DNA of 64,000 nt from Pelagomonas calceolata (Eukaryota > Sar > Pelagophyceae > Pelagomonadales > Pelagomonadaceae): assembly GCA_918797485.1 (NCBI GenBank), contig CAKKNE010000002.1, positions 3,066,501 to 3,130,500 on the forward strand, in the 5' to 3' direction. The notes below the pieces were generated by a model. That model had not been told where the DNA came from, did not search any database, and worked only from the letters and a program-made list of their open reading frames with translations. This document shows positions 1 to 8,600 of the stretch, piece by piece; position 1 is the first letter of the stretch, and the number at the start of each line of letters is the position of its first letter. Both the position numbers and the translations under genes were made by a program.

Positions 1-837
1 CGCCGCGGGGCCGGCGCTCAGGTCGAGGCCGTCGAGGCCCCAGCTCTCCTCCTGCGGCGGCGGCGCCGGCGCTACCGGAGGTGCGGGCGGCGGCGCGGCG
101 ACGGGCAAGCCGAAGAGGTCGACGGCGCCCGTCGGCTGCGGCGCGGGCGCGGGCGGCGCGAGCGGCGTCGGCTGGAGCAGGCCGGGCACGGCCGGCGCCG
201 CGGGTGCCGGCGGCGCCACGTTCAGCGCGCCGGGCATCTGGGGCTTCGGCGGGAGCGGCTGCGACGGCGTGTACTGGGGGATCGGCGGCGGGCCGGCCGG
301 CTTCGGCGGCGACGGCCGCGGCGGCGGCGCGCCCATGGCGCCGGGCATCGCGCCGGGCATGGCGCCGGGCATTGCGCCGGGCATGGCGCCGGGCATGGCT
401 CCCGGCATGGCTCCCGGCATGGCTCCGGGCATGGCCGGCGGCATCCCGGGCATCATCTGCGGCGGCGCCATGGGCATCTGCATGCCCATCGGCGGCATGC
501 CCATCTGCCCAGGCATCATGGGCCGGGGCGGCATCATCCCAGGCATCATTCCCGGCATCGCGCCGGGCATCTGCCCCGGCATACCGTAGCCGGGCATGGC
601 GCCGGGCATGCCGTAGCCGGGCATGCCGCCGGCCGGCGGCGCCGGCCGCGCGAGCGCGTCGAGCGCCGAGATCGACGACCGGCGGCTCGCCGCGTCCGTC
701 GGCGGCCGGTGCTGGTTCGCTTGCTGATTGATCTGACCGGGCATCTGCATCGGCATCTGGCCGGGCATCTGACCGGGCATCATCGGCATCTGGCCGGGCA
801 TCTGGCCCGGCATCTGCCCCGGGTAGCCGCCCTGCAT
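1..837 (-). CDS. Pro/Met/Gly-rich low-complexity protein, cut by the left edge
   Basis: The minus-strand frame is open from an ATG at 837 to the window edge, so the C-terminus is missing. The start reads as MQGGYPGQMPGQMPG. It is followed by long runs of MPGA, MPGQ and MPMM units, a short conserved-looking patch (RRSSISALDALARP), then Pro/Ala-rich sequence with PPKPxxPPPIPQYTPS and a VDLFGLPV motif. Such DLF/DPF-type motifs with Pro-rich disorder are common in endocytic adaptor proteins, but no folded domain is visible here. It is divergent from the DPF-repeat gene at 1280, whose own C-terminus also has an MGAP/MGMP tract, so the two may be related. The plus strand across 269-589 is also open because of the repeats and is treated as a shadow. 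An upstream exon cannot be excluded, since the frame stays open for a short way 5' of this ATG. Confidence 0.6.
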   Translation of the reverse strand, partial: MQGGYPGQMPGQMPGQMPMMPGQMPGQMPMQMPGQINQQANQHRPPTDAASRRSSISALDALARPAPPAGGMPGYGMPGAMPGYGMPGQMPGAMPGMMPGMMPPRPMMPGQMGMPPMGMQMPMAPPQMMPGMPPAMPGAMPGAMPGAMPGAMPGAMPGAMPGAMPGAMGAPPPRPSPPKPAGPPPIPQYTPSQPLPPKPQMPGALNVAPPAPAAPAVPGLLQPTPLAPPAPAPQPTGAVDLFGLPVAAPPPAPPVAPAPPPQEESWGLDGLDLSAGPAA

Positions 838-1010
838 GGCTCCGCGAAACTGGGTCTCCTTTTTTTGGTGGAGGGCTGGCTCCCGGCCGAAGGCGTTTCC
901 TCGCAGCGGTGGTGAGCGCTGTTACGGATTATAACAATGCGGCGTAACGCACAATTATCCTCGTGGTCTCGCGCTCCTCCAGCCAGGCCTTTGGTCGGCT
1001 TCCTCTGGCT

Positions 1011-1033
1011 TCTAGTGGTCTTACGCCGCTAGC
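1011..1033. promoter_or_regulatory. CTAG dyad (promoter motif candidate)
   Basis: A 23-bp copy of the recurrent dyad: TCTAG, a 13-bp spacer containing GTCTTAC, then CTAGC. It sits between divergent start codons at 837 (minus) and 1280 (plus). The role is inferred only from its repeated upstream position in this window. Confidence 0.55.
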
Positions 1034-1279
1034 TGCGTTTTTCGGCCGACGAGTTAATCCGTCCAATGCACGGTCCGGAAGGCTACATCAGGGCGACCCG
1101 CGGGTCCAGCAACCAGCACGTGAGGAGCCGAAGACGCCAGGAGACTTGGAATTGGAGAGGGAGCCGCCGCTGCGCCGCGTTTGTGGCCCGGCGCACCATC
1201 TCATTCCGCCGAGGGCTGCCTCCCCCTCAAATTGGAACCAGTGCGTTGCCAGTAAACGGAGACACGCACCCAAACTCCA

Positions 1280-3571
1280 ATGGATGCATTCGCTACGCTG
1301 GGGCCCGCCGAGGACCGGCCGCTCCCGCCGCCGCCGGTTGCGGGCGGGATGACGATGCAGCCGGCGGTGCCCGACCCGATGTCCGGGGCGAGCTTGTTCC
1401 CGCCGGCGACGGCGATGCCGGCGCCGACCGCACCCGAGCCACCGATGCCGGCGATGCCGGCGATGCCGGCCGCACCACAGTCCGGCGCGAGCCTCTTCCC
1501 CGCGGCGCCGCCCATGCCGACGTCGGCGCCGGTGCCGCCCGTGCCGCCGATCCCCGCGGCGGCGGCGGCCGGCACCGGAGGGGCCGCGCCGGCGCTGCTC
1601 AGCCCCACGGGCACGGCCATTTTCGGCGCCGTCGCCGAGCCGACGGCGCCCCAGTCGAACACGCCCGAGTTCAACAACGTCCAGCTCTGGAAGGACGGCT
1701 TTCACCAGGGCATGGCTCCGGACACGGCGCTGCCGCCGGGCGCGCGCGCGATGCCGGGCATGGCCGCGATGCCGCCCGCGACGCCCGCGGCGAATCCGTC
1801 GCCGAAGCTCATGGTCACGCCGACGCCGCTCAAGGTGGCGAACATGCTCGCGGCGCCGCTGGACCTCGCGCAACCGCCGGCGCCCGCGCCCGCGCAGCCC
1901 CAGGCGCCGAACTCGTTCTCGGCCCCCTTGGTGCCCCAAGGGCCGCCGGCGCCGGGAATCGACTCGTTCGCGGCGCCGGCGGCCGCGTTCGCGGCGCCGC
2001 CGCCGCCGCCGCGCGCGCCCGAGGTCGCGCCGGACGCCTTCCCGCCGCGCGCGCCCGTGGCGGCGGTGACGGGCGGCGCGGCCCTCTTCGGCGCGCCGCC
2101 GCCGACGGGCGCGGCGCTCTTCGGCGCGGCGTCGCCGAGCGACGCCGACAGCGACGCGGCGAGCGCCTTCGGCACGCCGGCCAAGCCCGTCGTGCTCGGC
2201 GGCGGCGGGTCGCCGTCGCCGCCGCCGACGTCGCGCAGCGGCTCGTTCTCGCCGCGCGGCGCGGGCAAGCACTTCCGCGAGTTCACGCCGCCGCCGCCGG
2301 CCCCCGAGGAGGCCTTCGGCGCGCCGCCGCCCGTCTCCGTCGGGGGGTCCGCTGCCGCCGCTGCGGCTGCTGCGTTCTCCGCGCCCGCGGCGCCGGCAGA
2401 TCCATTTTCTGCGCCGCCACCTGTCAACCAGGTGCCGAGCGACCCGTTCGGCGCGCCCGCGGCGCCGAGCAATTCATTTTCCGCGCCCGCGGCGCCGGCC
2501 GATCCCTTTTCTGCGCCGCCGTCACCTGTCAACCAGGCGCCAAGCGACCCTTTCGGCGCCCCGGCGGCGCCGGCAGATCCCTTTTCTGCGCCGCCGCCAC
2601 CTGTCAACCAGGCGCCTGCCTGGGGCTTCGAGGCGCGCCTGCGAGAAATCTTTGATAGAGTAGATACGAGTGGCGACGGCGATATCTCCGTCGTGGAAGC
2701 AGTCAAAGCGCTGAGGAAGGACGATGACTTCGCCAAGGTGCTCGGCTTCGACAAAGCTACCAGAGTAAGACAGGAGGACGGTACCAGAGATCAGTTGATC
2801 CTCGCGCTCGGCGCGCTTGATGCCGACGGCGACAAGAAGGTGAGCTGGGCGGAATTTAGGAGGGTCGCCACTTGTTATATTCCGTTCGGCGCGCCGGCAG
2901 CGACCGATCCGTTTTCAGCGCCGTCGGCCCCTGTCGGCCAGCCGAGCGACCCCTTCGGCGCGCCGCAGCCGCCACCGCGCGCACCACAACCGCCACAGGA
3001 CGCCTTCGCGGCGCCAGCGCCGCCGAGCGCCGACCCGTTCCACGCGGCGCCGGCGGCGCCCGATGTGTATCATGGTGGCTGGGGCGGTCAGCAGCCGCCT
3101 CCGTCGAACGTTTTCGCGGCGACGGAGCCGGTTTTTGAGTCGCCCGCACCGAAGGCCGCCGCGCCGCGGAACACGGCGTCGCCCGACTTGTTCGGCGACT
3201 CCGTCGCGCCGTCGACCGTGTCGAGTGGCGAGAAGAAGAAGGCCGCGAAGAACTTTGATTTCGGCCTGCACTCGGAACTTGTGTCGTTAGATCTGAACGC
3301 GAACGGTGCCCCACCAAAAGCCAAGAGCGCCATCAAACAAAAACCTGCCGTCGCCATGAACAAGATGGCGACGACGGAACGGCGGTCGTCGATGCTGAGC
3401 ACGCAGCCCATGGGCGCGCCCCCGGCGATGGGCATGGGCGCGCCCCAGGCGATGGGCATGCCGCAGCCGATGGGCATCCAGGCCCACCCCGCGTTCGCGC
3501 GCTACACAGCCGAACAACAACAGTGGTTGCTGGCTCAAACCCCACAAGTCCAGGCACAGTACCTCCAGTAA
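1280..3571 (+). CDS. EF-hand protein with DPF/DLF repeats, endocytic scaffold-like
   Basis: A 763-residue single-exon ORF starting at ATG 1280. About residues 1-450 are Ala/Pro-rich with repeats such as SDPFGAPAAPADPFSAPP; DPF is the classic AP-2 alpha-ear binding motif of Eps15 and epsin-type proteins. An EF-hand pair follows at about residues 453-532, with loops DTSGDGDISVVE and DADGDKKVSWAE, so calcium binding is likely. More DPF repeats follow (residues 535-590), then a SPDLFGDS motif and a conserved-looking basic tail (NFDFGLHSELVSLDL, RRSSMLSTQ) ending in an MGAP/MGMP tract and a QQQWLLAQ helix. I infer a clathrin-adaptor-associated scaffold. There is no EH, ENTH or ANTH fold visible, so this is not a named family member. 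Its stop is 5 bp from the stop of the convergent armadillo gene. Confidence 0.75.
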   Translation: MDAFATLGPAEDRPLPPPPVAGGMTMQPAVPDPMSGASLFPPATAMPAPTAPEPPMPAMPAMPAAPQSGASLFPAAPPMPTSAPVPPVPPIPAAAAAGTGGAAPALLSPTGTAIFGAVAEPTAPQSNTPEFNNVQLWKDGFHQGMAPDTALPPGARAMPGMAAMPPATPAANPSPKLMVTPTPLKVANMLAAPLDLAQPPAPAPAQPQAPNSFSAPLVPQGPPAPGIDSFAAPAAAFAAPPPPPRAPEVAPDAFPPRAPVAAVTGGAALFGAPPPTGAALFGAASPSDADSDAASAFGTPAKPVVLGGGGSPSPPPTSRSGSFSPRGAGKHFREFTPPPPAPEEAFGAPPPVSVGGSAAAAAAAAFSAPAAPADPFSAPPPVNQVPSDPFGAPAAPSNSFSAPAAPADPFSAPPSPVNQAPSDPFGAPAAPADPFSAPPPPVNQAPAWGFEARLREIFDRVDTSGDGDISVVEAVKALRKDDDFAKVLGFDKATRVRQEDGTRDQLILALGALDADGDKKVSWAEFRRVATCYIPFGAPAATDPFSAPSAPVGQPSDPFGAPQPPPRAPQPPQDAFAAPAPPSADPFHAAPAAPDVYHGGWGGQQPPPSNVFAATEPVFESPAPKAAAPRNTASPDLFGDSVAPSTVSSGEKKKAAKNFDFGLHSELVSLDLNANGAPPKAKSAIKQKPAVAMNKMATTERRSSMLSTQPMGAPPAMGMGAPQAMGMPQPMGIQAHPAFARYTAEQQQWLLAQTPQVQAQYLQ

Positions 3572-3576
3572 ATTAC

Positions 3577-4392
3577 TTATTTCTTATCGCTCGCCTCGAG
3601 GTTTTCTAAAGCTCTTTGTGCTTGCGCGGCCGCCCTGGTACCTCTCGACGCCGCGATGTCTCGGAGTAGTGGAATGGCCCCTAAATCTCTCAACCGCGCC
3701 TTGTTGTCCGTATTCACCGAAAGATTCCTCAAAGCGCGAGCGCATTGCGATCGCAGATCGACAGAGGGTGCTTTAGCACCATCTAGAATAACTTCCAGCC
3801 CACCGACGCGCGCGATCTCTTGTTCATTTTTATCATTGACCGCCAGATTCGCCAACGCCGCCACGGCCTCGACGCGCACGCCAACATGGGGCGACCGCGC
3901 CAGCTCCACCAACGGGATGATGCCCTTTTCTTCTGCGACCCTTTCCTTATTCCGCACGTTGACGCTAATGTTCGCTAGAGCTTTCGCAGCTTGTCTTTGT
4001 ACGTGGATTTCGCCCTGGCACGCGAGTAATGCTATTAACACAGGTATAGCACCATCCTCGGCGAGCTTTATCTGGTTCTGCGCATCCACTGACAGATTAG
4101 CTAAAGCGTGCGCGGCGAGCCGTCGGACCTCCGCATCTCTTGAACGCGTGAGTGGCACCAACAACCTCAGACCGCCCAAGTTCACTATTTGTACTTGCCT
4201 TTCTGCTTTCACGGCGGCATTCGCGAGCTTCTCAGCAACTTCTCTCTGGAGAGTCGGGTCCGCGCTCTCGGCATACGCGATCAATCGTGTTAAATGTAAC
4301 TCGAGCTGCCTTATATATTCACCATCATCTTCATCATCCGACGCGTCCTTCTCCTCGTAGCGGCGGCGGCGGCTGCTGCGGGAGTTGCCCAT
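3577..4392 (-). CDS. Armadillo-repeat protein, Vac8/ARMC-like
   Basis: A 271-residue ORF from ATG 4392. Nearly the whole protein from about residue 35 is armadillo repeats with the usual signatures: GGLRLLVPLTRS, RRLAAHALANLSVD, GAIPVLIALLA, RQAAKALANISVN, GIIPLVELARS and RVEAVAALANLAVN. About five to six repeats are visible. The N-terminus MGNSRSSRRRR fits an N-myristoylation site (Gly2, Ser6) with an adjacent basic patch, so membrane tethering as in Vac8-type proteins is plausible. An acidic stretch (KDASDDEDDGE) separates this from the repeats. The fold call is firm; the specific function is unknown. The start is supported by the MGNSRSS signature. Confidence 0.85.
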   Translation of the reverse strand: MGNSRSSRRRRYEEKDASDDEDDGEYIRQLELHLTRLIAYAESADPTLQREVAEKLANAAVKAERQVQIVNLGGLRLLVPLTRSRDAEVRRLAAHALANLSVDAQNQIKLAEDGAIPVLIALLACQGEIHVQRQAAKALANISVNVRNKERVAEEKGIIPLVELARSPHVGVRVEAVAALANLAVNDKNEQEIARVGGLEVILDGAKAPSVDLRSQCARALRNLSVNTDNKARLRDLGAIPLLRDIAASRGTRAAAQAQRALENLEASDKK

Positions 4393-4542
4393 TGTTCAAA
4401 TCGCTCAGTGGGTGTTGTTGCCGGCCGGAGGGCTGCGTTTTTTTGCTGCCCCGCGCGTCGGCCTTGCGAATGAGCTGGACTGCCTTCCTACTTGGGCGTC
4501 TGCAGGCTCGATTGGCTTCGAAACGAGCCGCTGATGTGTAAA

Positions 4543-4566
4543 GCTAGTATGTGAGTGAGCGCTAGC
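4543..4566. promoter_or_regulatory. CTAG dyad (promoter motif candidate)
   Basis: A 24-bp copy: GCTAG, a 14-bp spacer starting TATGTGAG, then CTAGC. It lies 150 bp upstream of the armadillo start (4392, minus) and just before the DUF1294/HAD-SDR pair (plus). Confidence 0.55.
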
Positions 4567-4655
4567 TCGCGGTCGCGCGCAATTTTGTATTTGCGCGGCT
4601 TTCAGCTGGTACTGCTGCTATTTGACATCGCGGTGAGACGGCTTAGGAGTCGTGC

Positions 4656-4943
4656 TTGCCAGCGGCAACCAGAGAGCGCCAGATTTTAAATACGGCGCTG
4701 CGCACATATCCCACGCTGCTGCTCGTGCTGCTCGGCGCCCTCGACAAGGCCGCCGCAAAGCTCGGGCTGCGCAGAGTACCGGAGCAAACGCTCTGCGGCC
4801 TCGCCGTTGCGAGCGGTACCACCGGAGCGCTAACAGGTGCGCTCGCGCTCGTCCTGCTGCAGCACAAGACGCGCAAGCAGAGCTTCCAGCTCAAGTATCT
4901 CATCGCGACCGGGCTGGCCCTCGCTATCGATAACCTATTATGA
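4656..4943 (+). CDS. DUF1294-family small membrane protein, no ATG start
   Basis: An open frame of about 95 codons matching the bacterial-type DUF1294 family pattern: a hydrophobic start, GALDKAAAKLG, RVPEQTLCGLA, a GTTGALTGALAL helix, then the signature QHKTRKQSFQLKY and a second hydrophobic helix. Two to three membrane segments are expected. There is no in-frame ATG: an in-frame TAG lies just upstream, and TTG at 4656 is the first near-cognate codon. In fact no ATG occurs in any plus frame from 4567 to 4939. The frame ends at a TGA overlapping the ATG of the next gene (ATGA at 4940-4943). It is either translated from a non-AUG codon on a dicistronic mRNA, or it is the last exon of a spliced gene with a 5' exon I cannot place. 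The start is uncertain. Confidence 0.6.
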   Translation: MPAATRERQILNTALRTYPTLLLVLLGALDKAAAKLGLRRVPEQTLCGLAVASGTTGALTGALALVLLQHKTRKQSFQLKYLIATGLALAIDNLL

Positions 4944-6427
4944 CGAGCGTGCCGGACAAGTGCCACATCGGCACGCGGCGCGTCGAAACCCCGGCGGCGG
5001 CCCTCTTCGACGTCGACGGCACGCTCGTGGACAGCATGGGCCGCTTCTTCCCGTCGTGGAACGAGGCCGGCGCCAACTACGGGCTCTCGATGACGGAGGC
5101 GGAGTTCTACGGCTACGCGGGCATGCCTCTGCCGGACATCGTCGAGGACTTGTACCGCCGGTGCAAAGGTACTGAACCGCCGGACGGCTTCGTCGCGGAA
5201 TTCCTCGCTTCCAAAAAAGCGAAGCACGCGGCGCGGGAGGCGATCGACGGCCCGCCGCCGGTGATCGCCTGCGTGGCGGCGATCGCGCGGGCCTGGGCGG
5301 CCCGGGGCGTGCCCGTCGTCTGCGCGACGTCGGGCCTGCGGGACCACGTCGAGCCCCACCTCGCGGCGGCGGGATTGAGTGATCTGTTCCCGTCGGACAA
5401 AATTGTTTGTGCGGCCGATCTACCGAAGGGACGCGGCAAGCCACTGCCGGACATCTTTTTGAGGGCGGCCGCGGTCGCGGGCGTCGACGCTTCTCATTGC
5501 GTCGCTTACGAGGACGCCGAGGCGGGCCTCAAAAGCGCGTGGGCCGCCGGGTGCGCCGTGGTAGACGTGACCGGGCTCCCGGACTATCCGCTGCCGGAGG
5601 GCCTCCGCGCGGCCAAGGCGGCGCAAGTCCAACGGCGCGACTGGCTGCCTCCATCGAGAATATTGGTCACCGGCGGCACGCGCGGCATCGGCAGGGCTGT
5701 GGTAGAGGCGCTCGCGCGGCGCGAGGGCGTCGTCGTGTACCTGGGGTGCCGCGACCTTGCCGCCGGACAAGCGGTGGCGCCGCACGACGGTGTCGTGCCC
5801 GTTCTCTTGGACGTCACGGACCCCGCGTCGATCAAGACGGCCGTCGAGACCGTGCGGGCCGCGGGTGGCCTCGACGCCCTCGTGAACAACGCTGGTGTGA
5901 TGGATGAAAGTGATATGGAGAGGACGCTCGAGGTGAACCTCGACGGCGTCGCCGCGGTGACCACCGCCTTCGCGCCGCTCCTACGCACCGGTGGCCGCGT
6001 GATCAACGTGTCGTCGGGCGCCGGGCTCCGCGCGGCGGCGGCGTTGGCGCCGGCCGATCGCGAAGCTCTCGAGGCTGATTCCGTCGCCGCGATTCGCGCC
6101 ACAGCACAACGGCTCGCCACAACGGCCGACATCCCGGTCTACGGCATCTCCAAGGCCGCGGTCAACGCGTACACTAAATTAGCGGCGCGCACGTACCCGG
6201 CGCTGCGCGTGAACGCGTGCTCGCCGGGCTTCTGTCGCACCGAGATCGCCGGCCCGAACGCGGACTACTCCGAGCGCGAGCCCAAGGCCCCGGCGCTCGG
6301 CGCGGACGTGATCACGAAGCTGCTCTTCGACGACGCGCTCTCCCAGAACACGGGCAAGTTCTTCAAGGAGTGCTCGAAGCCCGGGACGGCTGTTGAAGAT
6401 GCGGTCTCCCGCGAGGAGCCCTGGTAA
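4940..6427 (+). CDS. HAD phosphatase - short-chain dehydrogenase fusion
   Basis: A 495-residue ORF from ATG 4940 (A at -3). Residues 20-225 are a HAD-superfamily hydrolase of the beta-phosphoglucomutase-like type: DVDGT at 24-28, the second motif CATSG at 128-132, a Lys in KGRGKP near 163-168, and AYEDAEAG at 189-196 as the acidic motif. Residues 240-480 are a short-chain dehydrogenase/reductase: cofactor-binding TGGTRGIG at 244-251, NNAG at 316-319, INVSS at 355-359 and catalytic YGISK (Tyr401, Lys405). Both active sites look complete, so this is probably bifunctional: one domain dephosphorylates a small phosphate ester and the other oxidises or reduces a carbonyl or alcohol with NAD(P). A shared substrate, such as a sugar or polyol, is inference. 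The linker is about 15 residues. The gene follows and overlaps the DUF1294 frame. Confidence 0.88.
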   Translation: MTSVPDKCHIGTRRVETPAAALFDVDGTLVDSMGRFFPSWNEAGANYGLSMTEAEFYGYAGMPLPDIVEDLYRRCKGTEPPDGFVAEFLASKKAKHAAREAIDGPPPVIACVAAIARAWAARGVPVVCATSGLRDHVEPHLAAAGLSDLFPSDKIVCAADLPKGRGKPLPDIFLRAAAVAGVDASHCVAYEDAEAGLKSAWAAGCAVVDVTGLPDYPLPEGLRAAKAAQVQRRDWLPPSRILVTGGTRGIGRAVVEALARREGVVVYLGCRDLAAGQAVAPHDGVVPVLLDVTDPASIKTAVETVRAAGGLDALVNNAGVMDESDMERTLEVNLDGVAAVTTAFAPLLRTGGRVINVSSGAGLRAAAALAPADREALEADSVAAIRATAQRLATTADIPVYGISKAAVNAYTKLAARTYPALRVNACSPGFCRTEIAGPNADYSEREPKAPALGADVITKLLFDDALSQNTGKFFKECSKPGTAVEDAVSREEPW

Positions 6428-6499
6428 GATACTTCTGGGTCCTCGTCCACGTCATCGCCGCTATCCCAGACGACCGTGAGGAACCTTGTAATAATATAC

Positions 6500-7192
6500 T
6501 TATGGGTCCTCGTCCTCGTCCTCGTCCTCCTCGCCGTCGTCGAAGCGCTGGATCCGCCGCAGCAATTTCGTGGCGAGTTTTTCGTCGCCGCTCCTCACCG
6601 CGTCGTCGAGCTGGCGCTTCATGTTCTCGCGCCGCTGTTGTAGTTTTTCTGCCGCTAACTCCTCGGGCGTGAGGAGGTCGTAGCCCTCCTGCTGCTCGCC
6701 CGAGCCCAAAACCCCGGCCAGGAACGGATTGGACGTCGCGTCGAAGTCGCTCCAGCCCTCCTCGCGATTGCCAATGGGCGTTAACCCCCCATTTTCCTCC
6801 GTGGCCTGGTCGAGCCACATTTTTATTATTGAGCCTTGCATCATTCGGAAGTCGTCTTCATCGCCACCGGCACGCGCGGCGGTGAAGTCCTCGTACCGCA
6901 GCCCCTTGCACACGTTGCGGCCATGTTTCCTACATAGCGCCGCGACGGCCAACGCCGCATCATCAAAACCTCCAACATAAACGCACTGCGACTTGTCGTC
7001 GTACAACGCCGCGGCCACGGTCATGGGTCGCGTCTGCGTCCTTGACGTCTCCTTCGCCCAGATCAACGCGTCTTCTTTAAACGTGGCCTCCTCGAGGAAG
7101 AGCCGGCGGATGGTCCGTCGTCGCGTGCGTGTGCTGTGCTGCTTGCAGGTGAACGCGGCTGCTGCGGTGTATAGGAGCGCGAGGCGCTGCAT
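6500..7192 (-). CDS. Unknown protein with signal or transit-type N-terminus, possibly GIY-YIG-like
   Basis: A 230-residue ORF from ATG 7192. The N-terminus (MQRLALLYTAAAAFTCK) is hydrophobic and followed by an Arg-rich stretch, as in secreted or plastid/mitochondrial precursors. Residues about 55-110 (MTVAAALYDDKSQCVYVGGF then DDAALAVAALCRKHG) recall the start of GIY-YIG-like domains of plant and algal organelle proteins, followed by ENGGLTPIGN. The catalytic Arg and Glu are not obvious, so this is a weak call. The C-terminal 70 residues are charged and helical (EELAAEKLQQRRENMKRQLD) and end in an acidic EDEDEDEDP tail. It is convergent with the HAD-SDR gene, with a 72-bp gap. Confidence 0.6.
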   Translation of the reverse strand: MQRLALLYTAAAAFTCKQHSTRTRRRTIRRLFLEEATFKEDALIWAKETSRTQTRPMTVAAALYDDKSQCVYVGGFDDAALAVAALCRKHGRNVCKGLRYEDFTAARAGGDEDDFRMMQGSIIKMWLDQATEENGGLTPIGNREEGWSDFDATSNPFLAGVLGSGEQQEGYDLLTPEELAAEKLQQRRENMKRQLDDAVRSGDEKLATKLLRRIQRFDDGEEDEDEDEDP

Positions 7193-7466
7193 CGTCGATT
7201 GATGCGGCTGTCTATAGTTTTATCTGCGGCGCCAGGTCCGTGCAATTAGTGGCAGCGCTCTCAATAGGCACGCCTCAAAAAGCCCTCCATCTCCAGCATG
7301 CATCACTGCTATTCCAGCTCCACTGCGCGGCGAACGGGTAACGAAGCTTGCCTCCTTTTGATCGCTGCGGCACGCATACTTCGCGCGCAGACAGAAACCG
7401 CCGACTGGCAGAGCGTCGCGCGTGGCGCCGGAGAGCGTCTGCCCCTCACGCCGCCGGCGCGTCGTG
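7193..7466. other. Divergent intergenic stretch
   Basis: This lies between divergent starts at 7192 (minus) and 7467 (plus). I see a TCTATAGTTTTATC AT-rich patch at about 7210 but no CTAG dyad and no convincing coding frame with an ATG. Confidence 0.4.
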
Positions 7467-8600
7467 ATGGTGCGCCGCGCCCTCCTCCTCCTCACACTAG
7501 CGCGCGCGCGCGTCCTGGAGTTGGACGCGGAGGAGCTCGAGCCGTTGCGACGGACGAGCCAGCTGCCGGCGGCGGGCGCCTCCGACCTCATCGAGGTCTT
7601 CACGTTACGGACGAAGATAGATGTACCATCTTTATTCGAGGAGGCCGTCAGGTTGGAGCACTACGCGTTAGCCTTCCGCAACCAGGGCGTCAGCTGGAAG
7701 GAGGCCTCGGAGGGCGAAGGCGTCGTGGCCGTGCACTATTTACCAATGAACGCCTCAGCTCTACTGGGCTTTCCGGATAGAAACGGTACATTCCCAGACG
7801 CTTCCGCGGACGTTTATGTGGACGCAAAAAAATTCGACCCCGAGTACTGGCGCGACGCGGACTACGTCGGGACGATCGGCGGTGCCGCGTTCGCGGGTTT
7901 GGCGCGGGAGCTCCCGTCCTATGCCACTTTGAATCCATTGTATAAAGCGGTGGATCCCGGCGCGGTGGATGGTGGCGCTTTCGTCTTGTGGTGCTTGGAG
8001 ACGCTGGCGGCGCATGGTGCTACACTGACACCACTAGCTAGGTTGGAGCGGCGCGTGCCTACCTTGTATGTGAAAAATGAGGAGGCTCCAGGTGACGCGC
8101 GCGCCTTCGCTCGTGATTTATCTCGCTGTGTCGCGGACCAACAACCGGAGAGCTACGACCTGTCGTCATTAGCGGCGACGTACGTTGACAACAGCGCGCC
8201 TTTACCTAGATGTCTGCGGAACAAAGCCGTCCCGCTCGCCGGTGGGTCGTGGGTCGCCCTCGAGGCGCCCTACTACGCTTACGTCGAGTCGTACCCGCGC
8301 GCGCCGGCGCCCGGCACGGGCGCGAACACGGAAAAGGGCTTCTCCGTCTCAGACCTGGCGCTTGTGATAGCTCTGATCGGCGTCGTCTTGGTCGGCCTCG
8401 GGCGCATCTTTGTGGTGAAGGGCTGCTGCGTCTGCGAGGAGGCGCGGCCCATGTTCGCGTCGTCGACGCGGCGGCGCGCGTCGCGGTCCGGCGACGAGTA
8501 CGGCGAGCTGATGACGGCCGAGACGGAGCTGCCCGTTCGTCGGTCCGTGTCGCCGCGGCCGGATGACGAGGACGCGAAGGAGGCCTCTGCGGTGGTGTAA
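7467..8600 (+). CDS. Putative type I membrane protein, unknown family
   Basis: A 377-residue ORF. I chose ATG 7467 because it begins a clear signal peptide (MVRRALLLLTLARARV); the frame is open further 5' but has no upstream ATG. The lumenal or extracellular part, residues about 20-290, has NAS and NGT N-glycosylation sequons, scattered Cys, and no domain I recognise. A single membrane helix (DLALVIALIGVVLVGLGRIF) lies near residues 300-320. A cytosolic tail follows with a Cys cluster (KGCCVCEE), Arg-rich patches and acidic patches, and ends in Val-Val. This order (signal, ectodomain, one TM, short tail) is seen directly; the function is unknown. Confidence 0.7.
   Translation: MVRRALLLLTLARARVLELDAEELEPLRRTSQLPAAGASDLIEVFTLRTKIDVPSLFEEAVRLEHYALAFRNQGVSWKEASEGEGVVAVHYLPMNASALLGFPDRNGTFPDASADVYVDAKKFDPEYWRDADYVGTIGGAAFAGLARELPSYATLNPLYKAVDPGAVDGGAFVLWCLETLAAHGATLTPLARLERRVPTLYVKNEEAPGDARAFARDLSRCVADQQPESYDLSSLAATYVDNSAPLPRCLRNKAVPLAGGSWVALEAPYYAYVESYPRAPAPGTGANTEKGFSVSDLALVIALIGVVLVGLGRIFVVKGCCVCEEARPMFASSTRRRASRSGDEYGELMTAETELPVRRSVSPRPDDEDAKEASAVV

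Noticed and set aside
269-589. Plus-strand frame rich in APGM/APGI repeats
   Set aside because: It is the shadow of the minus-strand MPGA repeats; the minus frame has a start, non-repeat conserved-looking patches and a longer open stretch.
1066-2754. Long open frames on both strands over the Pro/Ala-rich part of the EF-hand gene
   Set aside because: Arg/Gly/Ala-rich translations caused by GC-rich codons; only the frame starting at 1280 has EF-hands and DPF motifs.
7490-8035. CTAG sites (CACACTAGCG, CACTAGCTAG)
   Set aside because: They lie inside or at the start of a coding region and lack the paired half-site.
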